A stretch of 64,000 bases of DNA from JAJPKK01 sp963824905 (GCA_963824905.1 CAWGRH010000001.1:343485-407484), one strand, 5' to 3'; counted from the first letter of the stretch, positions 7,540 through 15,845 are shown. Program-made: numbers and translations. Notes: generated by a model from the sequence alone, not told the origin.

Positions 7540-9021
7540 CTATTGCTCGGGCAACTGGCTGCCCAATCTCTGCGTGAAATAGGGCGAGTCGAACCCGAGC
7601 GCCTTCATCCCGCGCTGAATTTCCGGGATGTTCATGAACAGCTTCCACAGCAGCCCGGTGCGGTGGTTTTCGATCATGACGACGATCGGGCCCTGGTCGA
7701 TGGCGAGATGCGACCGCGCATACCAATCGTATTGCTCGCTGTATCCGTCGACGAAGCCGTAATTGCTCCAGAGTTGCTCGCCTTTCTCCTCGTAAAAATA
7801 ACGCAGCGCCTGCATCGAGAACGAAGGCGTGTAGGGCATCGACGACAAGGCTGCAGTCGGCTGGATGACGCCCCTGTCTTCCTCGGGGGAGTGCGCGACG
7901 TATCCCTTCACGCTGTCCCCGGCGGTCAACCCCCACGCTTTCTCGCCATAGCCCTTGTAGTGCTTCGGATTATCGATGCTGTAAGCGCGATTGATCAGCG
8001 TGTGGTTGCGGGTCTGCTCGCCGTAATCGATGCCGTGATCATCGGTGAGCTTGTTGGGGTCGATCCCCATGAAGCTGTATTGCGAGAAGAACAGCGGGCC
8101 GCCGCCAACCGAATTTCCGAGCGGCAGGGTGTATCCGTAATATGTCTTGCCGTTTCTCCAGTTGCGGGTGCCGACCCAGGTCTTCTCATAGACCTCTCTG
8201 TGGACCGGGTACCAGTTCGAAGCAGCCGCCATGATGTAGGTGACCAGCGCTTCGTTCCAGCCTTTGACCGGGAAGTTCCGGTCGAACCCGTTTCGCGGGC
8301 TCCAATGCCACATCAGGCGCTTGTCGGCGTTGACATGCCAATTCCAGTTGGCGGCATCCCAGGTGTCGTTGATCCGCCGAGCGAGATATCGTTCCTTCGC
8401 CGTGGTTCCGTTGAAGTAGGCCCGCGCCGACAGGAGACCCATCATCAGGTAGGAGGTCTCCACGATGTCGGCGCCATCGTCGACGCGGTCGAACGGTATG
8501 ACCTTTCCGGTGTCGCCGTTGATGAAATGGGGATAGATGCCGTGAAAGGAGTTGGCTTTTTGCAGAAAGTCGACGATCTGAATCAGACGGTCGAGTGCCG
8601 CTTCACGGCCGATCCATCGTCGCTCCACCGCCACGATGGTCGCCATGATTCCGAAACCGGTACCCCCGACCGCGCACGCCTCCGGGCCGAACGTCCCTTT
8701 TGCAAGATTAGGCTCGCCGTTCGCTTCGTCGATGTAATCCAGATAGAAATCCGCCCGGACCGTATTGCTCCTCTCTCTCGCCATGCCGCTGTTCGGATGG
8801 CCATAGTGCCAGAAATACCTGAAGGTCTGGCGCTGCAGCGCCTCCAACAGCGCGTCATCCGAAAGATGCCTGACGATCCCGATCGGCTTGATCGCGTCGG
8901 CCGGTTCGACATTGTACTCGTTGGGTAGAGATCGAGCGGGAGTTGCCGGCGGATTGACGCTGAAAGCGGACGAGCACAGGCAAGTGGCGGCGAAGGCCGA
9001 GCTCATCAGCAATCTGTTCAT
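7540..9021 (-). CDS. Secreted glycoside hydrolase with PF10091 glycoamylase-type domain
   Basis: The 493-residue product has a signal peptide (MNRLLMSSAFAATCLCSSAFS). The body has family landmarks: LLEALQRQTFRYFWHYGHP, ANSFHGIYPHFINGDTG, DDGADIVETSYLMMGLLSA, WHWSPRNGFDRNFPVKGWNEAL, and PTAALSSMPYTP, with acidic residues in the (alpha/alpha)6 barrel as candidates for catalysis. The domain family includes GH144 endo-beta-1,2-glucanases and the C-terminal part of cyclic beta-1,2-glucan synthases, so beta-1,2-glucan is a reasonable substrate guess; that is inference. The upstream in-frame extension to 9192 lacks signal-peptide character, so the start at 9021 was used. It is convergent with the higA gene. 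Confidence 0.85.
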   Translation of the reverse strand: MNRLLMSSAFAATCLCSSAFSVNPPATPARSLPNEYNVEPADAIKPIGIVRHLSDDALLEALQRQTFRYFWHYGHPNSGMARERSNTVRADFYLDYIDEANGEPNLAKGTFGPEACAVGGTGFGIMATIVAVERRWIGREAALDRLIQIVDFLQKANSFHGIYPHFINGDTGKVIPFDRVDDGADIVETSYLMMGLLSARAYFNGTTAKERYLARRINDTWDAANWNWHVNADKRLMWHWSPRNGFDRNFPVKGWNEALVTYIMAAASNWYPVHREVYEKTWVGTRNWRNGKTYYGYTLPLGNSVGGGPLFFSQYSFMGIDPNKLTDDHGIDYGEQTRNHTLINRAYSIDNPKHYKGYGEKAWGLTAGDSVKGYVAHSPEEDRGVIQPTAALSSMPYTPSFSMQALRYFYEEKGEQLWSNYGFVDGYSEQYDWYARSHLAIDQGPIVVMIENHRTGLLWKLFMNIPEIQRGMKALGFDSPYFTQRLGSQLPEQ

Positions 9022-9390
9022 CGACCGAAGGCCTTTCTCAGATCCAGGAGCTGCCCGAGAGCCGAGGCCCCGGTTCCATTCGTCGGCATGCGGCAAAAAT
9101 CGGTGCTCACCGGCGTTGCCCGCGGTGACTGGACGCGATCTGCCGTCAAGGGCGAATGCGATCGAATGAGCGTAGCAAAAAAGGCCCTCCAATCCACTGC
9201 ATTCCGTGGGGGGCGATGGCGCATTTCAATGACCGAGATCTGAGGCTGCTGCTCGACTGTTGGTTGTCGGCTGCGGCGCGGCCAGCCAAGTGAGCGTGCG
9301 TCACAGCCGCGCGCGGACCATCCGAGCGTGAACCTACCGACGTCCGCCGCTACAACCACATGTTAATCGTCTTGCGGGAAGGTATGCCTC
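9022..9390. other. Intergenic region between divergent genes
   Basis: About 370 bases separate the secreted hydrolase (minus) from the next small gene (plus). No gene, repeat or RNA was recognised. It should contain both promoters, but none could be identified with confidence. Confidence 0.5.
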
Positions 9391-9663
9391 GTGGACTACG
9401 ACGATCTCATGGAACTCGCCCGCCTGTGCTCGCTTCGAGCTAGCGCCGCGAGCACGCCTGCGGTCGCTGCCGCCCTGCGGGATATGGCTGAAGGATATCG
9501 GGCGCGCGCGGCGGGTCTGCGAGGAGAGCAACGCCCCGAGATCGCGGAGAGAGCCACTCCCCACGAGCCTTCGCGCCCTGTGCAGCAACAACAGCAGACG
9601 CAAAGCCGGTCTACAGACGCAGATCCTCAACCTCCGATCAGCACGCCGCCCAAGCGTCGGTGA
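9391..9663 (+). CDS. Small hypothetical protein (90 residues), GTG start
   Basis: The frame begins with GTG at 9391, preceded by GGGAAGG about 10 bases upstream. The N-terminal half is a compact helical unit (YDDLMELARLCSLRASAAST then AAALRDMAEGYRARAAGL), and the C-terminal half is a disordered Gln/Pro/Arg-rich tail. The helical part resembles short proteins of unknown function frequent in Bradyrhizobium-like genomes, in which a first helix with ELARLC is followed by an AAxLxxMAxEYxxRAA helix. It is convergent with the next gene. No function can be proposed. Confidence 0.6.
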   Translation: MDYDDLMELARLCSLRASAASTPAVAAALRDMAEGYRARAAGLRGEQRPEIAERATPHEPSRPVQQQQQTQSRSTDADPQPPISTPPKRR

Positions 9664-9702
9664 GCGCCCCAGGAGGGCTGGGCATCGGCTGCGATCGAGT
9701 GC

Positions 9703-9960
9703 CTACTGGTACTTTGGCGCCTCGGGATTTTTTGGCTGCTCAGGCCGTTCCAATTCAATCAGCCGGTCCTCGGCGTTCGCGATAACCTCTCGCAGGATCG
9801 TCTCCACGTTGGGCTCGTCCGCGAACCTTAGAGCCGCGCGCAACCTCATGATGCTCTTTCGGAGCCATGCCCCTTCCGCCTCCACGTCCGCCCCCCACGC
9901 CCGGCAGAGATGCAGCGTGCAATCTCTCGCGGTAGCAGAGTACGTTACGAAAATGCGCAA
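9703..9960 (-). CDS. Small hypothetical protein (up to 85 residues), start uncertain
   Basis: The well-formed part is GAWLRKSIMRLRAALRFADE followed by PNVETILREVIANAEDRLIEL, two amphipathic helices typical of a widespread short-protein type in this group of bacteria. The longest frame begins with TTG at 9960, without a clear ribosome binding site. A GTG at 9885, after a G-rich GGGGGGCGG, would give about 60 residues and is the better-supported start. The protein has no signal peptide, membrane segment or enzyme motif. Confidence 0.55.
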   Translation of the reverse strand: MRIFVTYSATARDCTLHLCRAWGADVEAEGAWLRKSIMRLRAALRFADEPNVETILREVIANAEDRLIELERPEQPKNPEAPKYQ

Positions 9961-9999
9961 AGTGTGGTCTGCGCGTGCTCACGGAGCGGCCTGGCGCAC

Positions 10000-10338
10000 T
10001 TACGAGTGGTCCGAACGACCCTTGTGCGCCCTTTCGGCCAGTTCGATCCAGGCCTCGGCAAGGTTCACCAGCCGAGCCTTGACGGTAGGAGATGATGTCT
10101 GTTGTGCCAAACGCATCGTCTCGACAGCCTGCCGCCGGTAGTCGCTCTCCTTCGAGGGGGAGGGCAGCCGCTGCTCACCGGTGACTTCTCCGGGCCCGTC
10201 CGTTCCGGCGGCCGGTTGGTCAAGTTTCATCGCGAGATCGTAGATGCGACTGGGGAGCGTGGCCGGCAGGTGATACCGGCCGCGCAGCATTTCGGCGAGC
10301 CGCTCCAGTGTGTGTCGGTCAAGAGTTCCGTGTGCCAT
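10000..10338 (-). CDS. Hypothetical protein, first copy of a 112-residue paralogous pair
   Basis: The ATG at 10338 begins MAHGTLDRHTLERLAEMLRG, and the product is 112 residues. Its C-terminal half contains RRQAVETMRLAQQTSSPTVK and ARLVNLAEAWIELAERA, which is almost the same as the C-terminus of the gene at 10456-10794 on the same strand. Both genes are exactly 339 bases long. This points to a tandem duplication with a diverged N-terminal half. The AxxWxxLAER helix type is common in short unknown proteins of Bradyrhizobium-like bacteria. An upstream extension to 10407 looks non-coding. The function is unknown. Confidence 0.65.
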   Translation of the reverse strand: MAHGTLDRHTLERLAEMLRGRYHLPATLPSRIYDLAMKLDQPAAGTDGPGEVTGEQRLPSPSKESDYRRQAVETMRLAQQTSSPTVKARLVNLAEAWIELAERAHKGRSDHS

Positions 10339-10455
10339 GCGGAAATGCGCTCTCGTTGTGGGGTGGCGCGTTAGATAGACGAGGGGAGTGGCCCGAAAAC
10401 TGGACAAGAAAAGGGCCTGCCGGAACCGCGAGGCAGGCGCGACCGCCCTGGCAGG

Positions 10456-10794
10456 TCAGTCAGGGAGCTTGCCCATCTTTTCCTGAACAAGAGGATGCAG
10501 GAGGGTAGGCCGACGAGGTCGCTTGTTATCCTCCTGGGCCCTTTCGGCGAGTTCGATCCATCCTTCCGCAAGCATCACAAGGCGCGCCTTCTCGGTAGGC
10601 GAGTCCGCGTGTTCCGCCAGGCGCATCGTCTCCACGGCGTTGTGAAGGTAGTCGCCCTCCCTGGTTATGCGCTTGAGTTGAGCGACGAGGCTGTAGAGCC
10701 GAAATGGTACCCGCGTCGGGGTCCGGCATAGGCTTCGCAGCGCTTCCCCGATGCGCTGGAGGGCGAGTGGACCGACTGTCTTGTCTCCGTTCAT
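10456..10794 (-). CDS. Hypothetical protein, second copy of the 112-residue paralogous pair
   Basis: The ATG at 10794 begins MNGDKTVGPLALQRIGEALR. The region NAVETMRLAEHADSPTEKAR and LVMLAEGWIELAERAQ matches the copy at 10000-10338, including the spacing from start to stop. The last 20 residues differ (RPTLLHPLVQEKMGKLPD). Both are small, soluble, helix-rich proteins without a known domain. The pair is transcribed towards the minus-strand direction with 117 bases between the genes. An apparently open frame upstream to 11067 crosses the hairpin at 10977-10999 and is not credible as coding. Confidence 0.65.
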   Translation of the reverse strand: MNGDKTVGPLALQRIGEALRSLCRTPTRVPFRLYSLVAQLKRITREGDYLHNAVETMRLAEHADSPTEKARLVMLAEGWIELAERAQEDNKRPRRPTLLHPLVQEKMGKLPD

Positions 10795-10970
10795 GCGGAG
10801 CCTCTCGTTGGCTGTCCCCCACCCAGGGCGAACGTGGCTCACGGTGTGTTCGTTCCCCGACCTTGGGGGCATGCGTGAACGGCTGTGCCGGGTCGCTCGG
10901 GGACCACGGCAACTCATGCTGCATCGCCGCGACGGGCGCGCAGCGACCTCTCGCGTGAGCCTACGCCCCA

Positions 10971-10999
10971 ATAAAAAGCCCCCGCCGAAAGCGGGGGCT
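10971..10999 (-). terminator. Rho-independent terminator (minus strand)
   Basis: Read on the minus strand, AGCCCCCGC - TTTCG - GCGGGGGCT forms a 9-bp GC-rich stem followed by TTTTAT. It would end a transcript arriving from 11000-11200 and lies upstream of the 10794 start. Confidence 0.8.
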
Positions 11000-11193
11000 A
11001 AGTCATGGAGAGCCCCGAAGTGGAGGCAACGGGGCCGTTCACCAGAAGGATGCGCCGGGCGGCGCATCGCATCGCGCCAGTAGGACTATCGTAATGCCGG
11101 ACAACGTGGCATTTCGATTTTGCGATGAGGGTCTTCCGTAATGGAAAGGCGGTCGTTTTCGCAACCGTACCGGCACAAAAATCGGACCGGCAC

Positions 11194-11226
11194 AAAAAAG
11201 AAAGCCCGACGAGGTTTCGGGCTTTC
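11194..11226 (-). terminator. Rho-independent terminator (minus strand)
   Basis: On the minus strand GAAAGCCCGA pairs with TCGGGCTTTC across a 7-base loop and is followed by six T residues. The 10-bp stem and T-run make this a textbook terminator. Confidence 0.88.
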
Positions 11227-11617
11227 AGTTAGCGCTCTCTTTTTTCGCAGCCAAGTGTGTCCGGCCCGGTCGTCGCGAGCCGGAAGAAACGTCGGAGTCC
11301 AACGTCGGGAATCCAACTTTGGAAGCGAAAAATCGTTCCTATCGACAGTCGCGCTCCGGGATGGGAGGCGCGTTCGCGTTTCGCGCGAGCTCCGTTCAGG
11401 ATATTTGCGGGGATGACTTCACTCGAATGTTCCGCCGAGACGTTGCTGACAGCATGCGCTCGGCTTTTGAGCGCCGCGCCAAGATTGCCGAGAGGAAGGC
11501 TGCTGCGAACGCGGTCGTGCTGAAGACGAGCCGGTTGTTGGCACGAGCAAACGAAGTGCTCGCCCGGCGATAGAGTGACGCTGCTCTGCGAGCTTCGTCA
11601 CTCGCTGCGCATCGCGC

Positions 11618-11654
11618 AAAAAGAAAGCCCCCATCGTTGGCTCTGAGGGCTTTC
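11618..11654 (-). terminator. Rho-independent terminator (minus strand)
   Basis: On the minus strand GAAAGCCC pairs with GGGCTTTC around a longer loop and is followed by TTTTT. It lies about 330 bases downstream of tRNA-Glu and could end the tRNA transcript or a separate short RNA. Confidence 0.8.
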
Positions 11655-11984
11655 GTCCGCGGGGGCACGGGGGGGATCGCGTTTCGCGGACCTACTTGAA
11701 ATGCGCAAAGCGCGCGAGTGTTCCTCAGTCCTCTTCGCAATCGGGCTTCGCGCTCTCCGATTGCAATTCGGGACTCCGGCCGCCGGCGAACCGAGCGGCC
11801 GGAGCCAGCGCCGCGCAAAGGAGCCGCAGAGATCGCGCGGCGCCGATGATGGAATGTGTAAGTGCCGCGGATCGTTCCGGCGCGCTTGTGCAGCGGGCCG
11901 CGCAGCCGGTACTTGCTCGGCAATGCGATTTGAAGATCGACTCAAAGATCGACCTTGGGGCGCCGGCTAAGTCTTTGATTTTGA

Positions 11985-12060
11985 TGGCGCGCCCTACGGG
12001 AATCGAACCCGTGTTTCCGCCGTGAAAGGGCGGCGTCCTGGACCGCTAGACGAAGGGCGC
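11985..12060 (-). tRNA. tRNA-Glu (anticodon UUC)
   Basis: The minus strand from 12060 folds as a cloverleaf. The acceptor stem GCGCCCT pairs with AGGGCGC, the anticodon arm GCCGCCCTTTCACGGC shows the TTC anticodon, and the T arm ACGGGTTCGATTCCCGT is standard. The 3' CCA is encoded. The length is 76 nt with CCA. It supplies the substrate for the GluRS encoded at 34585-36147. Confidence 0.96.
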
Positions 12061-12215
12061 GTTGAGGCTCGGGCGCGCCGACGTATACGTGCGTTGCCGT
12101 GCCCAAGCAAGCGATCCAGAACACGCTTGAAAAATACGATCGGAGAACACGATCGGAGAAACGACGCATCCAAGAACGCGAAGACAGATGCGCGCCCGAT
12201 CCGCCGGCTGCGACC

Positions 12216-12668
12216 TCACCACTTCCCTGTGTTCGGCATCGACTTCCACGGCTCCGCCGGGGCCAGCGCCGTGCCCTTCTGAAGAAGCTCGATCGATTGC
12301 TTGTCGGGCGAACGCACGAAGGCCATCACGCCGTCGCGTGGCGGGCGGTTGATGGTGATGCCGCCTTTCATCAGGCGGTCGCAGGTCGCGTAGATGTCGT
12401 CGACCTCGAAGGCGAGGTGGCCGAAATAGCGTGCTTCGCCGTAGTCCTCGGTGTCCCAGTTGTAGGTGAGCTCGAGGAGCGGCGCCGAGCGGCCGCGCTT
12501 GCCATCCGCGATCAGCCCCTTATCTTCCGGTGCGCCGAGGAACACGTTGGTGTAGCGGGCCTTTTCATCGGGACGGCGGCTCACCTCGACGAGGCCGAGC
12601 TTGTTGCAGAAAAAATCGAGCGACGCGTCGAGATCGCGCACGCGCAGCATGGTGTGAAGGTATCTCAT
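12216..12668 (-). CDS. gloA: Lactoylglutathione lyase (glyoxalase I)
   Basis: This 150-residue VOC-fold enzyme converts the methylglyoxal-glutathione hemithioacetal to S-lactoylglutathione in the cytoplasm. Landmarks are MRYLHTMLRVRDLDASLDFF with the first metal histidine (His5), PLLELTYNWDTEDYG with a ligand glutamate, ARYFGHLAFEVDDIYATCD with the second histidine, and MAFVRSPDKQSIELLQ with the last glutamate. The length matches the family. It is divergent from the sirtuin gene, and a 15-bp tandem repeat lies in the shared upstream region. It is probably monocistronic. Confidence 0.93.
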   Translation of the reverse strand: MRYLHTMLRVRDLDASLDFFCNKLGLVEVSRRPDEKARYTNVFLGAPEDKGLIADGKRGRSAPLLELTYNWDTEDYGEARYFGHLAFEVDDIYATCDRLMKGGITINRPPRDGVMAFVRSPDKQSIELLQKGTALAPAEPWKSMPNTGKW

Positions 12669-12693
12669 GGCGGGCCTTTATTCTCCGTGCATT

Positions 12694-12768
12694 GAACCGA
12701 TGGACGTTGAAGCGATGGGCGTCGAACTGATGGGCGGTAAATCGACGGGCGTTGAACTGATCTCGCCC
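12694..12768. repeat. 15-bp tandem repeat, five degenerate units
   Basis: Five consecutive 15-base units run from 12694: GAACCGATGGACGTT, GAAGCGATGGGCGTC, GAACTGATGGGCGGT, AAATCGACGGGCGTT, GAACTGATCTCGCCC. They fill the centre of the promoter region between divergent gloA (starts 12668) and the sirtuin gene (starts 12861). Confidence 0.85.
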
Positions 12769-12860
12769 ACCGGCCTTGCTGCGACGGCCGCGACCCCGCG
12801 CGGCGGGCGCCGGTCGACCCGTCGCGCGAGAACGCGCGTCGGCGGCCGGGGCGACGCTAC

Positions 12861-13622
12861 ATGATCGCAACAGATTTCGAGACCGCCAATCGCCGCCTAC
12901 ACGATCTCGTGAATGTGTCGGCCGCCATCGTTCCCTTCACCGGCGCCGGCATCTCGACGGAATGCGGCATTCCCGACTTCCGCTCGCCCGGCGGCATCTG
13001 GACCAAGTACCAGCCGATCGGGTTCGATGCATTCATCGCGAGCGCGGAGGCGCGGCGGGAGTCGTGGCGGCGACGGTTCGCCATGGACGCGCAGTTTTCC
13101 ACAGCGCGGCCCCGGCGCGGCCATTTGGCGCTGGCGAGCCTTCATCGCGCCGGCAAGATCCCGGCTGTGATCACACAGAACATTGACAACCTGCATCAAG
13201 CCTCGGGTTTTTCACCCGAACAAGTGGTGGAGCTGCACGGCAATACGACTTATGCCGCCTGCCTCGATTGCGCCGAGCGCCATGAGCTTCCCTGGGTGCG
13301 CGAACAGTTCGAGGCGAGCGGAGAAGCGCCGGAATGCCGGCAATGCGGCGGCTTCGTGAAGACCGCGACTGTTTCGTTCGGGCAGTCGATGCCGGAGGCG
13401 GCAATGCGTCGCGCCGAGGCGCTCGCCGCCGCCTGCGACCTTTTCCTCGTCATCGGCTCCTCGCTCGTGGTGTGGCCGGCGGCCGGATTTCCCTTGATGG
13501 CCAAGCGGAACGGCGCCCGGCTTGTGATCTTGAACCGCGATCCCACCGATTTCGACGATGTCGCCGACCTCGTGATCCGGGCCGACATCGGTGCGACGCT
13601 CGCACCCTTCATTGCCCATTAA
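12861..13622 (+). CDS. cobB: NAD-dependent protein deacylase, SIR2 family
   Basis: The 253-residue sirtuin removes acyl groups from lysines using NAD in the cytoplasm. It shows VPFTGAGISTECGIPDFRSP (NAD binding, about residues 25-44), ITQNIDNLHQASG, the catalytic histidine in VVELHGN, and a zinc site with cysteines in AACLDCAERH and ECRQCGG. The C-terminal Rossmann part includes LVIGSSLVVWPAAGFPLMAK. The ATG at 12861 matches the usual short N-terminal lead. It is divergent from gloA across the 15-bp repeat. The precise acyl preference (acetyl, succinyl or other) is not decided by these motifs. Confidence 0.93.
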   Translation: MIATDFETANRRLHDLVNVSAAIVPFTGAGISTECGIPDFRSPGGIWTKYQPIGFDAFIASAEARRESWRRRFAMDAQFSTARPRRGHLALASLHRAGKIPAVITQNIDNLHQASGFSPEQVVELHGNTTYAACLDCAERHELPWVREQFEASGEAPECRQCGGFVKTATVSFGQSMPEAAMRRAEALAAACDLFLVIGSSLVVWPAAGFPLMAKRNGARLVILNRDPTDFDDVADLVIRADIGATLAPFIAH

Positions 13623-13829
13623 CCGCGCGGAATGACTCCCGAAATGACTCTTGGAGCAGCTCGAAAGAGTCTTTTTCTTGCATCAGGGATGTGCACAGGC
13701 CGACACACTCCAAGCCGAAAAGAAACTTTTTATGCTTTGCGGGCCGCTCTTCGATGTTATCCTTCGATAAGAGATTCGGGGTAGCGCCCTAGCTCAAGGG
13801 GCAACCAACAGCCAACGGCGTGCGTCTTC

Positions 13830-14438
13830 ATGGCGGCGGATGCGAGTGGGCCCAAGGGGCCGGGGATCGATTTTGATCTGAGACACGAAGCTCTCGGCGA
13901 GCTCCTACACGACGGCACGACGAGTGTCGTCGAGGTGGTAGGCGTCATCAAGTGGTTCGACGTCTCCAAGGGCTACGGCTTCATCGTGCCGGACAACGGC
14001 GCAGGTGATGTGCTGCTCCACGTGACCTGCCTGCGCCGCGATGGCTACCAGACCGCCTACGAAGGCGCCCGTATCGTCTGCGAGGCGTTGGCGCGGCCGA
14101 AGGGGCTGCAGGCGTTCCGCGTGCTCTCCATGGACGAGACGACCGCGGTGCATCCCGCGCAGATGCCGCCGCCACGCACCCATGTCACGGTGACGCCGAC
14201 CAGCGGGCTCGAGCGCGCGATCGTGAAGTGGTTCAACCGGCTGCGCGGCTTCGGCTTCCTCACCCGCGGCGAGGGTACGCCGGACATCTTCGTCCATATG
14301 GAGACGCTGCGCCGCTACGGCATCACCGAGCTGCGTCCGGGCCAGACCGTGCTGGTGCGCTTCGGCCCGGGCCCCAAGGGCATGATGGCCTCCGAGGTGC
14401 GGCCCGACGGCGGCCCCCACATGCTGGCTTCGCATTAG
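13830..14438 (+). CDS. Double cold-shock-domain protein
   Basis: The 202-residue protein has two cold-shock domains joined by a proline-rich linker. The first is near residues 35-100, with GVIKWFDVSKGYGFIVPDNG (RNP1-type KGYGFI) and DVLLHVTCLRRDG. The second is near 130-195, with AIVKWFNRLRGFGFLTRGEG and DIFVHMETLRRYG. Single-stranded nucleic-acid binding by the aromatic RNP motifs is the known role of the family. Tandem-domain versions are typical of Alphaproteobacteria, and some respond to cold or stationary phase. It stands alone; the large non-coding gap before rpsB separates it from the ribosomal operon. Confidence 0.9.
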   Translation: MAADASGPKGPGIDFDLRHEALGELLHDGTTSVVEVVGVIKWFDVSKGYGFIVPDNGAGDVLLHVTCLRRDGYQTAYEGARIVCEALARPKGLQAFRVLSMDETTAVHPAQMPPPRTHVTVTPTSGLERAIVKWFNRLRGFGFLTRGEGTPDIFVHMETLRRYGITELRPGQTVLVRFGPGPKGMMASEVRPDGGPHMLASH

Positions 14439-14855
14439 GCGCGCTGGCTGCAGGCCGCTCTACGCCACGCAGGTTTTCTCTCTGCTCTTCGCTCAGGCCT
14501 AGCTTTCCCTCCCCGTCTTCGGGGAGGGCAGGGTGGGGCTACTTCCTTCCTTGCTCGCTTCGCTCGCGGACCCCACCACCCCGCGAAGGCTGGGAGGGAG
14601 AAGAGACCCCGACCTCCGCGAAGACGGGGGGTGGGAGAGGCGAAGCCCTTGAAGGCGCGGGATTTGCCCCCAATTAAGCGGCATCGCGGATTGGTTCCGG
14701 GATTGTTGGTCATGCCTTGCATCCTCCGACACGCCCCGTTATAAGCCGCGCCATCTCACACGCGGATCTTGGCCTCACAGCCGTCCGGTGGCCGACCGGC
14801 GACGATGTCGCCGCTAGGCTCACAGGTCCGCGGCGGAACAAACCGGAGAAGCACA
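14439..14855. other. Intergenic region upstream of rpsB
   Basis: About 417 bases without a gene. The central part is the palindromic repeat at 14513-14640. The remainder (14641-14855) should contain the promoter of the rpsB-tsf run, but I could not identify boxes with certainty. Confidence 0.5.
14513..14640. repeat. Long palindromic element, related to 3068-3221
   Basis: The left arm CTTTCCCTCCCCGTCTTCGG with GGGAGGGCAGGGTGGGG is answered by an inverted arm with GACGGGGGGTGGGAGAGG. Internal short hairpins (GCTCGCTTCGCTCGCGG) sit in the middle. It shares the C/G-block architecture of the 3.1-kb element, although the arms have diverged. Confidence 0.7.
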
Positions 14856-15845
14856 ATGCTGCCTGATTATTCGATGCGCCAGCTCCTCGAGGCTGGCGTC
14901 CATTTCGGTCATCAATCGCACCGCTGGAATCCGAAGATGAAGAATTTCATCTTTGGCGCCCGCAACAACATCCACATCATCGACCTCGCCCAGACGGTGC
15001 CGATGCTCCACCGCGCGCTCGAGGCGGTGAGCGACACCGTCGCCAAGGGCGGGCGCATCCTGTTCGTCGGCACCAAGCGCCAGGCCCAGGACGCAGTCGC
15101 CTCGGCGGCCAAGAAGTCGGCGCAGTACTACGTCAATTCGCGCTGGCTCGGCGGCACGCTGACCAACTGGAAGACGATCTCGGAATCGATCAAGCGCCTG
15201 CGCAAGCTCGACGAGATGCTCGGCTCCGGCGAGGCCCAGGCCTACACCAAGAAGGAGCGCCTGACGCTCACCCGCGAGCGCGACAAGCTCGACCGCGCGC
15301 TCGGCGGCATCAAGGACATGGGCGGCCTGCCCGACCTTGTGTTCGTGATCGACACCAACAAGGAGAACATCGCGATCAAGGAGGCGCAGCGCCTCAATAT
15401 CCCGGTCGCCGCGGTGGTCGACACCAATTCCGACCCTGACGGCATCACCTTCGTGGTGCCGGGCAACGATGACGCCGGCCGCGCCATCACGCTCTACTGC
15501 GACCTCATCGCCAAGGCGGCGATCGACGGCATTTCACGCGGTCAGGGCGAGCACATCGATCTCGGCGCGGCCGAGCATCCGATCGCGGAAGAGGTTCCGG
15601 CCGAGACCGCGGAAGGCCTCGGCTTCGAGGCGCTGTCCGGTCCGCGCGGCGTTGCCGACGACCTCAAGAAGCTGCCCGGCGTGTCGCCGGCGATCGAGAA
15701 GAAGCTCAACGACCTCGGCATTTTCCATTACTGGCAGATCGCCGGCCTTGGTCCGACGGCGACGCATCATATCGGCGAAGAGGCTGGCCTGCCCGGGCGT
15801 GTCGATAGCTGGATCGCCCAGGCCAAGGAGCTCAGCGCCGAGTAA
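14856..15845 (+). CDS. rpsB: 30S ribosomal protein S2 with C-terminal extension
   Basis: This 329-residue S2 protein is part of the small ribosomal subunit and binds near S1. Core signatures are YSMRQLLEAGVHFGHQSHRW, NNIHIIDLAQTVPML, NSRWLGGTLTNWKTI and PDLVFVIDTNKENIAIKEA. The last 80 or so residues form the extension common in Hyphomicrobiales, with a helix-hairpin-helix-like tract LKKLPGVSPAIEKKLNDLGI. The ATG at 14856 follows GGAGAA. The frame is open upstream to 14769 but without S2 similarity. It heads the rpsB-tsf-pyrH-frr-uppS-cdsA-dxr-rseP-bamA run. Confidence 0.96.
   Translation: MLPDYSMRQLLEAGVHFGHQSHRWNPKMKNFIFGARNNIHIIDLAQTVPMLHRALEAVSDTVAKGGRILFVGTKRQAQDAVASAAKKSAQYYVNSRWLGGTLTNWKTISESIKRLRKLDEMLGSGEAQAYTKKERLTLTRERDKLDRALGGIKDMGGLPDLVFVIDTNKENIAIKEAQRLNIPVAAVVDTNSDPDGITFVVPGNDDAGRAITLYCDLIAKAAIDGISRGQGEHIDLGAAEHPIAEEVPAETAEGLGFEALSGPRGVADDLKKLPGVSPAIEKKLNDLGIFHYWQIAGLGPTATHHIGEEAGLPGRVDSWIAQAKELSAE

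Larger units (their letters stand above)
11001..11984. other. Gene-poor stretch with serial terminators
   Basis: Nearly 1 kb between the 112-residue pair and tRNA-Glu contains no confidently coding frame. It has two strong minus-strand terminators (11194-11226 and 11618-11654) in addition to the one at 10971-10999, which suggests short untranslated or micro-protein transcripts on the minus strand. One plus-strand frame at 11319-11573 ends in a helix-like tract (RAKIAERKAAANAVVLKTSR) but has no convincing start. Confidence 0.5.

Noticed and set aside
11319..11573. Plus-strand 84-codon frame with a helix-like C-terminus
   Set aside because: There is no ribosome binding site, the N-terminal half looks like noise, and it overlaps a region of minus-strand terminators.
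11985..12060. tRNA-Glu as attachment site of an integrated element
   Set aside because: I looked for a second copy of the tRNA 3' end on both sides and found none, and no integrase gene is present.
14513..14640. Palindromic element as terminator of the double cold-shock gene
   Set aside because: It has no T-run, and its similarity to the 3.1-kb element identifies it as a dispersed repeat.
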